From Cyprinodon diabolis (Eukaryota; Chordata; Actinopteri; Cyprinodontiformes; Cyprinodontidae): 64,000 bases of DNA. Below are positions 19,337-32,499 of this stretch, piece by piece. The notes beneath the pieces were generated by a model, which ran no database searches, had not been told where the DNA came from, and worked only from the letters and a program-made list of their open reading frames with translations. Location of the stretch: contig JARPUW010000567.1 in assembly GCA_030533445.1 (NCBI GenBank), forward strand, positions 62,001 to 126,000. Direction: 5' to 3'. The translations under genes and the position numbers were made by a program. Every line of letters starts with the position of its first letter. Position 1 is the first letter of the stretch.

Positions 19337-22300
19337 TTGGTAACCTTGACAACGCTTAACGAGCCTCTCACTGACACAGACAACAGCTGCACTCACTATT
19401 GGTTTCTTCTTCCCAGGCTTTTTTGTATGGGAAGAACGGCAACGAAAACAAACGACTACTGATCAAAAACCGTATGAGTTATTCAAAAAACATTTTGACC
19501 ATGAGCATCAGCAATCCTTCGACTCCAAGTATACCAACTTTGGTGTATGTGTGTCATTCAGAACAATATTTATGACGACTTGAAAACACATAGTCTGATT
19601 CGTTTCTCTCCCATCTTCAGCTCAAAAAGAATGGAGAAAGGCTGAAACTCATCGACTTTAGGTTGGTCTGGAGGGTTTTTAAGGAAAAGTATTAATCCTA
19701 CCGTAATTCCGAAGACATTGTGTGAGTCCAGAGGTTTCAGTCTACAAACTGACCAAAAATGGTGACTGTAGCTCCAAATATGTGGCCGTGAGGGCGAGAA
19801 TAAGATGTTTGATCTTAAAAAAATGGCCGCCTCACACTAAGATTTCAGCAGCTGCACTCTAGCAGGCTGCTGCAGAAGCTAACTGTCAGCTAGCTTCCAG
19901 GTGCTTACCCTCCGAAAAAACGACTGCTGAGCAAAAACCGTAAAAGATATCTGAAAAATTCTTTCAGTGAAAGCAACATCTATCCTTTGTCTCAGACTGG
20001 GGTAACCTTCATGTCTGTAGGTCTTTCACAACCCAAAACGAAGCACAAACAAAATGGTTGGCCCACCTGCTCCTCCCTTTGTTTGAACTGCAGGACCTCA
20101 CTCTCACTCACCTTTTAGCTGCTAAAGCACCCCTCCGAACAAACGACTGCTGAGTAAAAACCGTAAAAGGTGTCTGAAAAATTCTTTTTATCTAAGCGAC
20201 AGCTATATCTTGTCTTCAATTGGAGTAACTTTCATGGCTGTAGGTCATCTACAAACTGAATGGGAAGAGAAAGAAAAAGAAAAAACGTTTCATCACACCT
20301 AAGCTTCTAATTGAGCTAGCTGCAGCAGGTCACTGTCACTCAGCTTTCAGGTGCTTAAAATGTCCTCCGAACAAACGACTGCTGAGCAAAAACCGTATGA
20401 GTTATTCAAAAAATTTTTTCACCGTGAGCGTCAGTCATCCTTCGACTCCAACTATGCCAACTTTGGTGTATGTGTGTCATTCAGAAAAATATTTATGACA
20501 AGTTTAAAACACATAGTCGGATTCGTTTTTCTCCCCTCTTCTGCTCCAAAACCAATGAAAAACGGCTCTGATTTTCATCGACTTTAGGTCGGTCTGGAGG
20601 GTTTTTAAGGAAAAGTATTAATCCTACCGTAATTCCGAAGATATTGTGTGGGTCCAGAGATTTCAGTCTACAAACTGACCAAAAATGGTGACTCTAGCTA
20701 TAAATATGTGGCCGTGAGGGCGAGTTTAAAATGTTTTTTTGTGTTTAAAAAACGCCTGCCTCACACTCTAGCTTTTCAGTTGCTCCACTCTAGCAGGCTG
20801 GATTTTGCTAAAACTTTGTGGCGCTTGAGGTCTGATTATACAAAAACCGTAGCAGTTATCAACATACCGTCTTCAGTTTTAAATAGACGAAGGATTTATC
20901 TACAAACTGAGCTTCAAACTGTTTTTCTAGGTGAATGTATGGCGACACAGTGAAGTGCTGTTTTTTATGCTTTTTTTTCCCTCTCCCCATTCATTTCCTA
21001 TGGGATTTTTTTGCGACGTTTTCGCTAATAATTCGCAAACCTTCGGACTAATGAGAAAGTTTTATACAAGCACACATCACCCCATTGGTCCCGACGCGTG
21101 TGCCAACTTTGGGCCCGATCCGCCAAACCGTGCGGGACTAGTTACGCGCCGAAGTTTTGGGTATACGGGAGAATTATAATAACTAGAAAATTTCTAAAGA
21201 AATTTTGAGGGGGGCCACCTACTGCCCGTCTGGGGAACCGGGCCAATACGGCCCTGGCAAGTGACGTCGGGGCTCCCCAGACCAACTGCTTACGCCTTTG
21301 AGGGCTGCTGAGGGAAGGAAAGAGGGCAAGTTCATGGGCAAAGAGAGCTGTGTGCCACTTGTGCTGAAATCTGGGAAATAGACGTGCACAGCGTATGATG
21401 CACAAGGGTAATATGGGTTGTCCATATTGAAACACAGTGGGTAAAGCCCAGTTGGCGGGCTTCGCCCGCCTGCTAGGAGCCATCTCAGTGAAGAAAAAAA
21501 TCACCAATGGCGGGCTCTGCCCGCCTTCTAAGAGCCATTGCAGTGATGAAATCACCAATGGCGGGCTACGCCCGCCTGCTAAGAGCCATTGCGGTGATGT
21601 AATCACCTTTGGCGGGCTCCGCCCGCCTGTTACCATTGGCGGGCTCCGCCCGCCTTCTAAGAGCCATTGCAGTGATGAAATCACCAATGGCAATGAGCAA
21701 TATGCCAGAATGTATGAGTGTGTATAAGGAAGAGGCTTTTATTCTGTAGAGTCCTTGTAGTCTTATTTTGAAAGTCTATCATGAATGTGCATCAAAAGAT
21801 GGGTCACGCCCAGCAGTGATATAGAATCCATTTCCAAATGTTAAATCACTGGTTTTCCATGTTATTAGGTGAATAGTTGCTGTATTACAGAGTAAATGGG
21901 AGACTTTTATTGTGAAATTTGCTCTGGGGTGTGTTTTGAAAAGGTCACTAGAGTGTAATAAAAACAACCTGGAAGAGTTTGGGTCATAATGTTGAGCCAT
22001 TTGCATCAATTAATGCATTAGTATAATCTAGAGGCTTTTATTTTGTAGGGTCCCTGGAGTCTTATTTTGAAAGTCCAACAGAGTTGTGTTTATAGAAAAT
22101 GTTCAGATCCGTCAATGATAGTTGATTACTTTCCAATCGTTAAATCACTCTTTTTCCATTTTATTAGGGCAGTAGATGAAGCGGAAATGGGAGGCTTTTA
22201 TTTTGAAATTTGCTATAGGGTGTGTTTTAAACAGTCTCCTAGAGTCTATTCTCTAAAACGGGGTTGAGTTTGGGTCATAATGTTGAGCCATATAGGGCAA

Positions 22301-22505
22301 TAAATATATGTAAAAAATATAGAGGCTTTTATTTTGTAGGGTCCCTGGAGTCTTATTTTGAAAGTCTATCAGTGCTGAGTGGCAAGGGAAGTGTCATGGA
22401 CAGCAGTCATATAGTATCCATTTCCCAATGTTAAATCAGTCCTTTCACCCTCCATTAGATTAATATGTGCTGTTTAAAACAGCAGAGGTAAAATCTGTTT
22501 GAAGC
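19337..22505 (+). repeat. Unit U7 (3,169 bp)
   Basis: Complete unit without the minisatellite, five hairpins. The first half carries the U1/U17/U19 variant set plus CCAAGTATACC, shared only with U19, and a private 2-bp change near 19441-19446. The region from 20980 onward belongs to the block duplicated exactly at 37312. ACATAGTCGG near 20516 removes a stop codon that most units carry; U16 and U19 share this. Confidence 0.95.
21454..21691 (+). repeat. 51-bp GC-hairpin array, five hairpins (U7)
   Basis: Carries GGGCTACGCCC in the third hairpin and GCGGTGATG after it, both shared only with U12. Confidence 0.95.
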
Positions 22506-24357
22506 TTGGTAACCTTGACAACGCTTAAGGAGCCTCTCACTGACACAGACAACAGCTGCACTCACTATTGGTTTCTTCTTCCCAGGCTTTTTTGTATGGG
22601 AAGAACGGCACCGAACAAACGACTACTGATCAAAAACCGTATGAGTTATTCAAAAAACATTTTCCCCATGAGCATCAGCAATCCTTCGACTCCAACTATA
22701 CCAACTTTGGTGTATGTGTGTCATTCAGAAAAATATTTATGACGAGTTGAAAACACATAGTCTGATTCGTTTCTCTCCCATCTTCAGCTCAAAAAGAATA
22801 GAGAAAGGCTGAAACTCTCATCGACTTTAGGTTGGTCTGGAGGGTTTTTAAGGAAAAGTATTAATCCTACCGTAATTCCAAAGACATTGTGTGAGTCCAG
22901 AGGTTTCAGTCTACAAACTGACCAAAAATGGTGACTGTAGCTCCAAATATGTGGCCGTGAGGGCGAGAATAAGATGTTTGATCTTAAAAAAATGGCCGCC
23001 TCACACTAAGATTTCAGCAGCTGCACTCTAGCAGGCTGCTGCAGAAGCTAACTGTCAGCTAGCTTCCAGGTGCTTACCCTCCGAACAAACGACTGCTGAG
23101 CAAAAACCGTAAAAGGTATCTGAAAAATTCTTTCAGTGAAAGCAACATCTATCCTTTGTCTCAGACTGGGGTAACCTTCATGTCTGTAGGTCTTTCACAA
23201 CCCAAAACGAAGCACAAACAAAATGGTTGGCCCACCTGCTCCTCCCTTTGTTTGAACTGCAGGACCTCACTCTCACTCACCTTTTAGCTGCTAAAGCACC
23301 CCTCCGAACAAACGACTGCTGAGTAAAAACCGTAAAAGGTATCTGAAAAATTCTTTTTATCTAAGCGACAGCTATATCTTGTCTTCAATTGGAGTAACTT
23401 TCATGGCTGTAGGTCATCTACAAACTGAATGGGAAGAGAAAGAAAAAGAAAAAACGTTTCATCACACCTAAGCTTCTAATTGAGCTAGCTGCAGCAGGTC
23501 ACTCTCACTCAGCTTTCAGGTGCTTAAAATGTCCTCCGAACAAACGACTGCTGAGCAAAAACCGTATGAGTTATTCAAAAAAAAATTTCACCGTGAGCGT
23601 CAGTCATCCTTCGACTCCAACTATGCCAACTTTGGTGTATGTGTGTCATTCAGAAAAATATTTATGACGAGTTTAAAACACATAGTCTGATTCGTTTTTC
23701 TCCCCTCTTCTGCTCCAAAACCAATGAAAAACGGCTCTGATTTTCATCGACTTTAGGTCGGTCTGGAGGGTTTTTAAGGAAAAGTATTAATCCTACCGTA
23801 ATTCCGAAGATATTGTGTGGGTCCAGAGATTTCAGTCTACAAACTGACCAAAAAAGGTGACTCTAGCTATAAATATGTGGCCGTGAGGGCGAGTTTAAAA
23901 TGTTTTTTTGTGTTTAAAAAACGCCTGCCTCACACTCTAGCTTTTCAGTTGCTCCACTCTAGCAGGCTGGATTTTGCTAAAACTTTGTGGCGCTTGAGGT
24001 CTGATTATACAAAAACCGTAGCAGTTATCAACATACCGTCTTCAGTTTTAAATAGACGAAGGATTTATCTACAAACTGAGCTTCAAACTGTTTTTCTAGG
24101 TGAATGTATGCCGACACAGTGAAGTGCTGTTTTTTATGCTTTTTTTTTCCTCTCCCCATTCATTTCCTATGGGATTTTTTTGCGACGTTTTCGCTAATAA
24201 TTCGCAAACCTTCGGACTAATGAGAAAGTTTTATACAAGCACACATCACCCCATTGGTCCCGACGCGTGTGCCAACTTTGGGCCCGATCCGCCAAACCGT
24301 GCGGGACTAGTTACGCGCCGAAGTTTTGGGTATACGGGAGAATTATAATAATAATAA

Positions 24358-24423
24358 TAATACGCGGAATAAATATGTGCAATAGTAGTAGGTGGGCCAT
24401 GCCTTCGGCATGTGGCCCCCCAA
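24358..24423 (+). repeat. 66-bp minisatellite, one copy (U8)
   Basis: Single copy preceded by a longer TAA run than in U1. Identical in U13. Confidence 0.95.
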
Positions 24424-24694
24424 CTAGAAAATTTCTAAAGAAATTTTGAGGGGGGCCACCTACTGCCCGTCTGGGGAACCGGGCCAATACGGCCCTGGCA
24501 AGTGACGTCGGGGCTCCCCAGACCAACTGCTTACGCCTTTGAGGGCTGCTGAGGGAAGGAAAGAGGGCAAGTTCATGGGCAAAGAGAGCTGTGTGCCACT
24601 TGTGCTGAAATCTGGGAAATAGACGTGCACAGCGTATGATGCACAAGGGTAATATGGGTTGTCCATATTGAAACACAGTGGGTAAAGCCCAGTT

Positions 24695-24932
24695 GGCGGG
24701 CTTCGCCCGCCTGCTAGGAGCCATCTCATTGAAGAAAAAAATCACCAATGGCGGGCTCTGCCCGCCTTCTAAGAGCCATTGCAGTGATGAAATCACCAAT
24801 GGCGGGCTCCGCCCGCCTGCTAAGAGCCATTGCAGTGATGTAATCACCTTTGGCGGGCTCCGCCCGCCTGTTACCATTGGCGGGCTCCGCCCGCCTTCTA
24901 AGAGCCATTGCAGTTATGAAATCACCAATGGC
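24695..24932 (+). repeat. 51-bp GC-hairpin array, five hairpins (U8)
   Basis: Carries CTCATTGAAG after the first hairpin and GCAGTTATG after the last, both shared only with U13. Confidence 0.95.
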
Positions 24933-25562
24933 AATGAGCAATATGCCAGAATGTATGAGTGTGTATAAGGAAGAGGCTTTTATTCTGTAGAGTCCTTGTA
25001 GTCTTATTTTGAAAGTCTATCATGAATGTGCATCAAAAGATGGGTCACGCCCAGCAGTGATATGGAATCCATTTCCAAATCTTAAATCACTGGTTTTCCA
25101 TGTTATTAGGTGAATAGTTGCTGTATTACAGAGTAAATGGGAGACTTTTATTGTGAAATTTGCTCTGGGGTGTGTTTTGAAAAGGTCACTAGAGTCTAAT
25201 AAAAACAACCTGGAAGAGTTTGGGTCATAATGTTGAGCCATTTGCATCAATTAATGCATTAGTATAATCTAGAGGCTTTTATGTTGTAGGGTCCCCGGAG
25301 TCTTATTTTGAAAGTCCAACAGAGTTGTGTTTATAGAAAATGTTCAGACCCGTCAATGATAGTTGATTACTTTCCAATCGTTAAATCACTCTTTTTCCAT
25401 GTTATTAGGGCAGTAGATGAAGCGGAAATGGGAGGCTTTTATTTTGAAATTTGCTATAGGGTGTATTTTAAACAGTCTCCTAGAGTCTATTCTCTAAAAC
25501 GGGGTTGAGTTTGGGTCATAATGTTGAGCCATATAGGGCAATAAATATATGTAAAAAATATA

Positions 25563-25853
25563 GAGGCTTTTATTTTGTAGGGTCCCTGGAGTCTTATTTT
25601 GAAAGTCCAACAGAGTTGTGTTTATAGAAAATGTTCAGACCCGTCAATGATAGTTGATTACTTTCCAATCGTTAAATCACTCTTTTTCCATGTTATTAGG
25701 GCAGTAGATGAAGCGGAAATGGGAGGCTTTTATTTTGAAATTTGCTATAGGGTGTGTTTTAAACAGTCTCCTAGAGTCTATTCTCTAAAACGGGGTTGAG
25801 TTTGGGTCATAATGTTGAGCCATATAGGGCAATAAATATATGTAAAAAATATA
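25563..25853 (+). repeat. Extra S2 subrepeat (U8)
   Basis: A second S2 copy directly follows the first (25272-25562). The first has private changes (ATGTTGTAGG, CCCCGGAG, GTGTATTTTA), but the second matches the common S2 form. The pair therefore looks joined from two different units by misaligned exchange, not copied in place. Confidence 0.93.
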
Positions 25854-26037
25854 GAGGCTTTTATTTTGTAGGGTCCCTGGAGTCTTATTTTGAAAGTCTA
25901 TCAGTGCTGAGTGGCAAGGGAAGTGTCATGGACAGCAGTCATATAGTATCCATTTCCCAATGTTAAATCAGTCCTTTCACCCTCCATTAGATTAATATGT
26001 GCTGTTTAAAACAGCAGAGGTAAAATCTGTTTGAAGC

Positions 26038-29000
26038 TTGGTAACCTTGACAACGCTTAACGAGCCTCTCACTGACACAGACAACAGCTGCACTCACTAT
26101 TGGTTTCTTCTTCCCAGGCTTTTTTGTATGGGAAGAACGGCACCGAACAAACGACTACTGATCAAAAACCGTATGAGTTATTCAAAAAACATTTTCACCA
26201 TGAGCATCAGCAATCCTTCGACTCCAACTATACCAACTTTGGTGTATGTGTGTCATTCAGAAAAATATTTATGACGAGTTGAAAACACATAGTCTGATTC
26301 GTTTCTCTCCCATCTTCAGCTCAAAAAGAATAGAGAAAGGCTGAAACTCTCATCGACTTTAGGTTGGTCTGGAGGGTTTTTAAGGAAAAGTATTAATCCT
26401 ACCGTAATTCCGAAGACATTGTGTGAGTCCAGAGGTTTCAGTCTACAAACTGACCAAAAATGGTGACTGTAGCTCCAAATATGTGGCCGTGAGGGCGAGA
26501 ATAAGATGTTTGATCTTAAAAAAATGGCCGCCTCACACTAAGATTTCAGCAGCTGCACTCTAGCAGGCTGCTGCAGAAGCTAACTGTCAGCTAGCTTCCA
26601 GGTGCTTACCCTCCGAACAAACGACTGCTGAGCAAAAACCGTAAAAGATATCTGAAAAATTCTTTCAGTGAAAGCAACATCTATCCTTTGTCTCAGACTG
26701 GGGTAACCTTCATGTCTGTAGGTCTTTCACAACCCAAAACGAAGCACAAACAAAATGGTTGGCCCACCTGCTCCTCCCTTTGTTTGAACTGCAGGACCTC
26801 ACTCTCACTCACCTTTTAGCTGCTAAAGCACCCCTCCGAACAAACGACTGCTGAGTAAAAACCGTAAAAGGTATCTGAAAAATTCTTTTTATCTAAGCGA
26901 CAGCTATATCTTGTCTTCAATTGGAGTAACTTTCATGGCTGTAGGTCATCTACAAACTGAATGGGAAGAGAAAGAAAAAGAAAAAACGTTTCATCACACC
27001 TAAGCTTCTAATTGAGCTAGCTGCAGCAGGTCACTGTCACTCAGCTTTCAGGTGCTTAAAATGTCCTCCGAACAAACGACTGCTGAGCAAAAACCGTATG
27101 AGTTATTCAAAAAATTTTTTCACCGTGAGCGTCAGTCATCCTTCGACTCCAACTATGCCAACTTTGGTGTATGTGTGTCATTCAGAAAAATATTTATGAC
27201 GAGTTTAAAACACATAGTCTGATTCGTTTTTCTCCCCTCTTCTGCTCCAAAACCAATGAAAAACGGCTCTGATTTTCATCGACTTTAGGTCGGTCTGGAG
27301 GGTTTTTAAGGAAAAGTATTAATCCTACCGTAATTCCGAAGATATTGTGTGGGTCCAGAGATTTCAGTCTACAAACTGACCAAAAATGGTGACTCTAGCT
27401 ATAAATATGTGGCCGTGAGGGCGAGTTTAAAATGTTTTTTTGTGTTTAAAAAACGCCTGCCTCACACTCTAGCTTTTCAGTTGCTCCACTCTAGCAGGCT
27501 GGATTTTGCTAAAACTTTGTGGCGCTTGAGGTCTGATTATACAAAAACCGTAGCAGTTATCAACATACCGTCTACAGTTTTAAATAGACGAAGGATTTAT
27601 CTACAAACTGAGCTTCAAACTGTTTTTCTAGGTGAATGTATGGCGACACAGTGAAGTGCTGTTTTTTATGCTTTTTTTTTCCTCTCCCCATTCATTTCCT
27701 ATGGGATTTTTTTGCGACGTTTTCGCTAATAATTCGCAAACCTTCGGACTAATGAGAAAGTTTTATACAAGCACACATCACCCCATTGGTCCCGACACGT
27801 GTGCCAACTTTGGGCCCGATCCGCCAAACCGTGCGGGACTAGTTACGCGCCGAAGTTTTGGGTATACGGGAGAATTATAATAACTAGAAAATTTCTAAAG
27901 AAATTTTGAGGGGGGCCACCTACTGCCCGTCTGGGGAACCGGGCCAATACGGCCCTGGCAAGTGACGTCGGGGCTCCCCAGACCAACTGCTTACGCCTTT
28001 GAGGGCTGCTGAGGGAAGGAAAGAGGGCAAGTTCATGGGCAAAGAGAGCTGTGTGCCACTTGTGCTGAAATCTGGGAAATAGACGTGCACAGCGTATGAT
28101 GCACAAGGGTAATATGGGTTGTCCATATTGAAACACAGTGGGTAAAGCCCAGTTGGCGGGCTTCGCCCGCCTGCTAGGAGCCATCTCAGTGAAGAAAAAA
28201 ATCACCAATGGCGGGCTCTGCCCGCCTTCTAAGAGCCATTGCAGTGATGAAATCACCAATGGCGGGCTCCGCCCGCCTGCTAAGAGCCATTGCAGTGATG
28301 AAATCACCAATGGCAATGAGCAATATGCCAGAATGTATGAGTGTGTATAAGGAAGAGGCTTTTATTCTGTAGAGTCCTTGTAGTCTTATTTTGAAAGTCT
28401 ATCATGAATGTGCATCAAAAGATGGGTCACGCCCAGCAGTGATATAGAATCCATTTCCAAATGTTAAATCACTGGTTTTCCATGTTATTAGGTGAATAGT
28501 TGCTGTATTACAGAGTAAATGGGAGACTTTTATTGTGAAATTTGCTCTGGGTGTGTTTTGAAAAGGTCACTAGAGTCTAATAAAAACAACCTGGAAGAGT
28601 TTGGGTCATAATGTTGAGCCATTTGCATCAATTAATGCATTAGTATAATCTAGAGGCTTTTATTTTGTAGGGTCCCTGGAGTCTTATTTTGAAAGTCCAA
28701 CAGAGTTGTGTTTATAGAAAATGTTCAGACCCGTCAATGATAGTTGATTACTTTCCAATCGTTAAATCACTCTTTTTCCATGTTATTAGGGCAGTAGATG
28801 AAGCGGAAATGGGAGGCTTTTATTTTGAAATTTGCTACAGGGTGTGTTTTAAACAGTCTCCTAGAGTCTATTCTCTAAAACGGGGTTGAGTTTGGGTCAT
28901 AATGTTGAGCCATATAGGGCAATAAATATATGTAAAAAATATAGAGGCTTTTATTTTGTAGGGTCCCTGGAGTCTTATTTTGAAAGTCTATCAGTGCTGA

Positions 29001-29127
29001 GTGGCAAGGGAAGTGTCATGGACAGCAGTCATATAGTATCCATTTCCCAATGTTAAATCAGTCCTTTCACCCTCCATTAGATTAATATGTGCTGTTTAAA
29101 ACAGCAGAGGTAAAATCTGTTTGAAGC
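26038..29127 (+). repeat. Unit U9 (3,090 bp), shortest unit
   Basis: Complete unit without the minisatellite. Its 51-bp array is contracted to three hairpins, which explains most of the missing length. The first 1.85 kb (to 27883) is part of the exact duplicate seen in U14. Confidence 0.95.
28155..28314 (+). repeat. 51-bp GC-hairpin array, three hairpins (U9)
   Basis: Contracted allele that lacks the fourth and fifth hairpins and the CTGTTACCATT joint. Confidence 0.95.
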
Positions 29128-29363
29128 TTGGTAACCTTGACAACGCTTAACGAGCCTCTCACTGACACAGACAACAGCTGCACTCACTATTGGTTTCTTC
29201 TTCCCAGGCTTTTTTGTATGGGAAGAACGGCACCGAACAAACGACTACTGATCAAAAACCGTATGAGTTATTCAAAAAACATTTTCACCATGAGCATCAG
29301 CAATCCTTCGACTCCAACTATACCAACTTTGGTGTATGTGTGTCATTCAGAAAAATATTTATG

Positions 29364-30976
29364 ACGAGTTGAAAACACATAGTCTGATTCGTTTCTCTCC
29401 CATCTTCAGCTCAAAAAGAATAGAGAAAGGCTGAAACTCTCATCGACTTTAGGTTGGTCTGGACGGTTTTTAAGGAAAAGTATTAATCCTACCGTAATTC
29501 CGAAGACATTGTGTGAGTCCAGAGGTTTCAGTCTACAAACTGACCAAAAATGGTGACTGTAGCTCCAAATATGTGGCCGTGAGGGCGAGAATAAGATGTT
29601 TGATCTTAAAAGAATGGCCGCCTCACACTAAGATTTCAGCAGCTGCACTCTAGCAGGCTGCTGCAGAAGCTAACTGTCAGCTAGCTTCCAGGTGCTTACC
29701 CTCCGAACAAACGACTGCTGAGCAAAAACCGTAAAAGATATCTGAAAAATTCTTTCAGTGAAAGCAACATCTATCCTTTGTCTCAGACTGGGGTAACCTT
29801 CATGTCTGTAGGTCTTTCACAACCCAAAACGAAGCACAAACAAAATGGTTGGCCCACCTGCTCCTCCCTTTGTTTGAACTGCAGGACCTCACTCTCACTC
29901 ACCTTTTAGCTGCTAAAGCACCCCTCCGAACAAACGACTGCTGAGTAAAAACCGTAAAAGGTATCTGAAAAATTATTTTTATCTAAGCGACAGCTATATC
30001 TTGTCTTCAATTGGAGTAACTTTCATGGCTGTAGGTCATCTACAACCTGAATGGGAAGAGAAAGAAAAAGAAAAAACGTTTTGTCACACCTGATCTTCTA
30101 ATTGAGCTAGCTGCAGCAGGACACTCTCCCCCAGCTTTCAGCTGCTTAAAATGTCCTCCGAACAAACGACTGCTGAGCAAAAACCGTATGAGTTATTCAA
30201 AATATTTTTTCACCGTGAGCGTCAGCCATCCTTCGACTCCAACTATGCCAACTTTGGTGTATGTGTGTCATTCAGAAAAATATTTATGACGAGTTTAAAA
30301 CACATAGTCTGATTCGTTTTTCTCCCCTCTTCTGCTCCAAAACCAATGAAAAACGGCTCTGATTTTCATCGACTTTAGGTCGGTCTGGAGGGTTTTTAAG
30401 GAAAAGTATTAATCCTACCGTAATTCCGAAGATATTGTGTGGGTCCAGAGATTTCAGTCTACAAACTGACCAAAAATGGTGACTCTAGCTATAAATATGT
30501 GGCCGTGAGGGCGAGTTTAAAATGTTTTTTTGTGTTTAAAAAACGCCTGCCTCACACTCTAGCTTTTCAGTTGCTCCACTCTAGCAGGCTGGATTTTGCT
30601 AAAACTTTGTGGCGCTTGAGGTCTGATTATACAAAAACCGTAGCAGTTATCAACATACCGTCTTCAGTTTTAAATAGACGAAGGATTTATCTACAAACTG
30701 AGCTTCAAACTGTTTTTCTAGGTGAATGTATGCCGACACAGTGAAGTGCTGTTTTTTATGCTTTTTTTTTCCTCTCCCCATTCATTTCCTATGGGATTTT
30801 TTTGCGACGTTTTCGCTAATAATTCGCAAACCTTCGGACTAATGAGAAAGTTTTATACAAGCACACATCACCCCATTGGTCCCGACGCGTGTGCCAACTT
30901 TGGGCCCGATCCGCCAAACCGTGCGGGACTAGTTACGTGCCGAAGTTTTGGGTATACGGGAGAATTATAATAATAA
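29364..30976 (+). repeat. Shared-variant block Y, copy 2 (U10)
   Basis: Partner of 9887-11499. Outside this block U10 and U4 differ, for example by three minisatellite copies against none. Confidence 0.85.
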
Positions 30977-30979
30977 TAA

Positions 30980-31177
30980 TAATACGCGGAATAAATATGT
31001 GCAATAGTAGTAGGTGGGCCATGCCTTCGGCATGTGGCCCCCCAATAATACGCGGAATAAATATGTGCAATAGTAGTAGGTGGGCCATGCCTTCGGCATG
31101 TGGCCCCCCAATAATACGCGGAATAAATATGTGCAATAGTAGTAGGTGGGCCATGCCTTCGGCATGTGGCCCCCCAA
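30980..31177 (+). repeat. 66-bp minisatellite, three copies (U10)
   Basis: Three uniform 66-bp copies (198 bp), all joined by AATAATACG. U5 and U18 have a 69-bp copy in the middle, so the expansion history differs. Confidence 0.95.
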
Positions 31178-31448
31178 CTAGAAAATTTCTAAAGAAATTT
31201 TGAGGGGGGCCACCTACTGCCCGTCTTGGGAACCGGGCCAATACGGCCCTGGCAAGTGACGTCGGGGCTCCCCAGACCAACTGCTTACGCCTTTGAGGGC
31301 TGCTGAGGGAAGGAAAGAGGGCAAGTTCATGGGCAAAGAGAGCTGTGTGCCACTTGTGCTGAAATCTGGGAAATAGACGTGCACAGCGTATGATGCACAA
31401 GGGTAATATGGGTTGTCCATATTGAAACACAGTGGGTAAAGCCCAGTT

Positions 31449-31686
31449 GGTGGGCTTCGCCCGCCTGCTAGGAGCCATCTCAGTGAAGAAAAAAATCACC
31501 AATGGCGGGCTCTGCCCGCCTTCTAAGAGCCATTGCAGTGATGAAATCACCAATGGCGGGCTCCGCCCGCCTGCTAAGAGCCATTGCAGTGATGTAATCA
31601 CCTTTGGCGGGCTCCGCCCGCCTGTTACCATTGGCGGGCTCCGCCCGCCTTCTAAGAGCCATTGCAGTGATGAAATCACCAATGGC
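31449..31686 (+). repeat. 51-bp GC-hairpin array, five hairpins (U10)
   Basis: Starts with GGTGGGCTTCG, a class B-like base in an otherwise class A array. Confidence 0.95.
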
Positions 31687-32499
31687 AATGAGCAATATGC
31701 CAGAATGTATGAGTGTGTATAAGGAAGAGGCTTTTATTCTGTAGAGTCCTTGTAGTCTTATTTTGAAAGTCTATCATGAATGTGCATCAAAAGATGGGTC
31801 ACGCCCAGCAGTGATATAGAATCCATTTCCAAATGTTAAATCACTGGTTTTCCATGTTATTAGGTGAATAGTTGCTGTATTACAGAGTAAATGGGAGACT
31901 TTTATTGTGAAATTTGCTCTGGGTGTGTTTTGAAAAGGTCACTAGAGTCTAATAAAAACAACCTGGAAGAGTTTGGGTCATAATGTTGAGCCATTTGCAT
32001 CAATTAATGCATTAGTATAATTTAGAGGCTTTTATTTTGTAGGGTCGCTGGAGTCTTATTTTGAAAGTCCAACAGAGTTGTGTTTATAGAAAATGTTCAG
32101 ACCCGTCAATGATAGTTGATTACTTTCCAATCGTTAAATCACTCTTTTTCCATGTTATTAGGGCAGTAGATGAAGCGGAAATGGGAGGCTTTTATTTTGA
32201 AATTTGCTATAGGGTGTGTTTTAAACAGTCTCCTAGAGTCTATTCTCTAAAACGGGGTTGAGTTTGGGTCATAATGTTGAGCCATATAGGGCAATAAATA
32301 TATGTAAAAAATATAGAGGCTTTTATTTTGTAGGGTCCCTGGAGTCTTATTTTGAAAGTCTATCAGTGCTGAGTGGCAAGGGAAGTGTCATGGACAGCAG
32401 TCATATAGTATCCATTTCCCAATGTTAAATCAGTCCTTTCACCCTCCATTAGATTAATATGTGCTGTTTAAAACAGCAGAGGTAAAATCTGTTTGAAGC

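Larger units (their letters stand above)
22506..26037 (+). repeat. Unit U8 (3,532 bp), with extra subrepeat
   Basis: Joint longest unit. It has one minisatellite copy, five hairpins and an additional 291-bp S2 subrepeat (25563-25853). The whole unit lies inside the duplicated block and has the same length as U13. Confidence 0.95.
20980..27883 (+). repeat. Duplicated block X, copy 1 (6.9 kb)
   Basis: Spans part of U7, all of U8 and part of U9. Some fifteen rare variants recur at exactly +16,332 bp, among them GGGCTACGCCC, GAGTGTAATA, CAGATCCGTC, CTTAAGGAGCC, TTTTCCCCATG, AAAAAGGTGAC and GTCTACAGTTTT. The first mismatch to the left is at 20979. The right edge is at 27884, where copy 2 starts a minisatellite. 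Confidence 0.9.
29128..32499 (+). repeat. Unit U10 (3,372 bp)
   Basis: Complete unit with three minisatellite copies and five hairpins. It carries the variant-rich 1.6-kb block shared with U4 (29364-30976). The block G start has GTCTTGGGA, shared with U19 and U20, which breaks one base pair of the outer inverted repeat. Confidence 0.95.
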
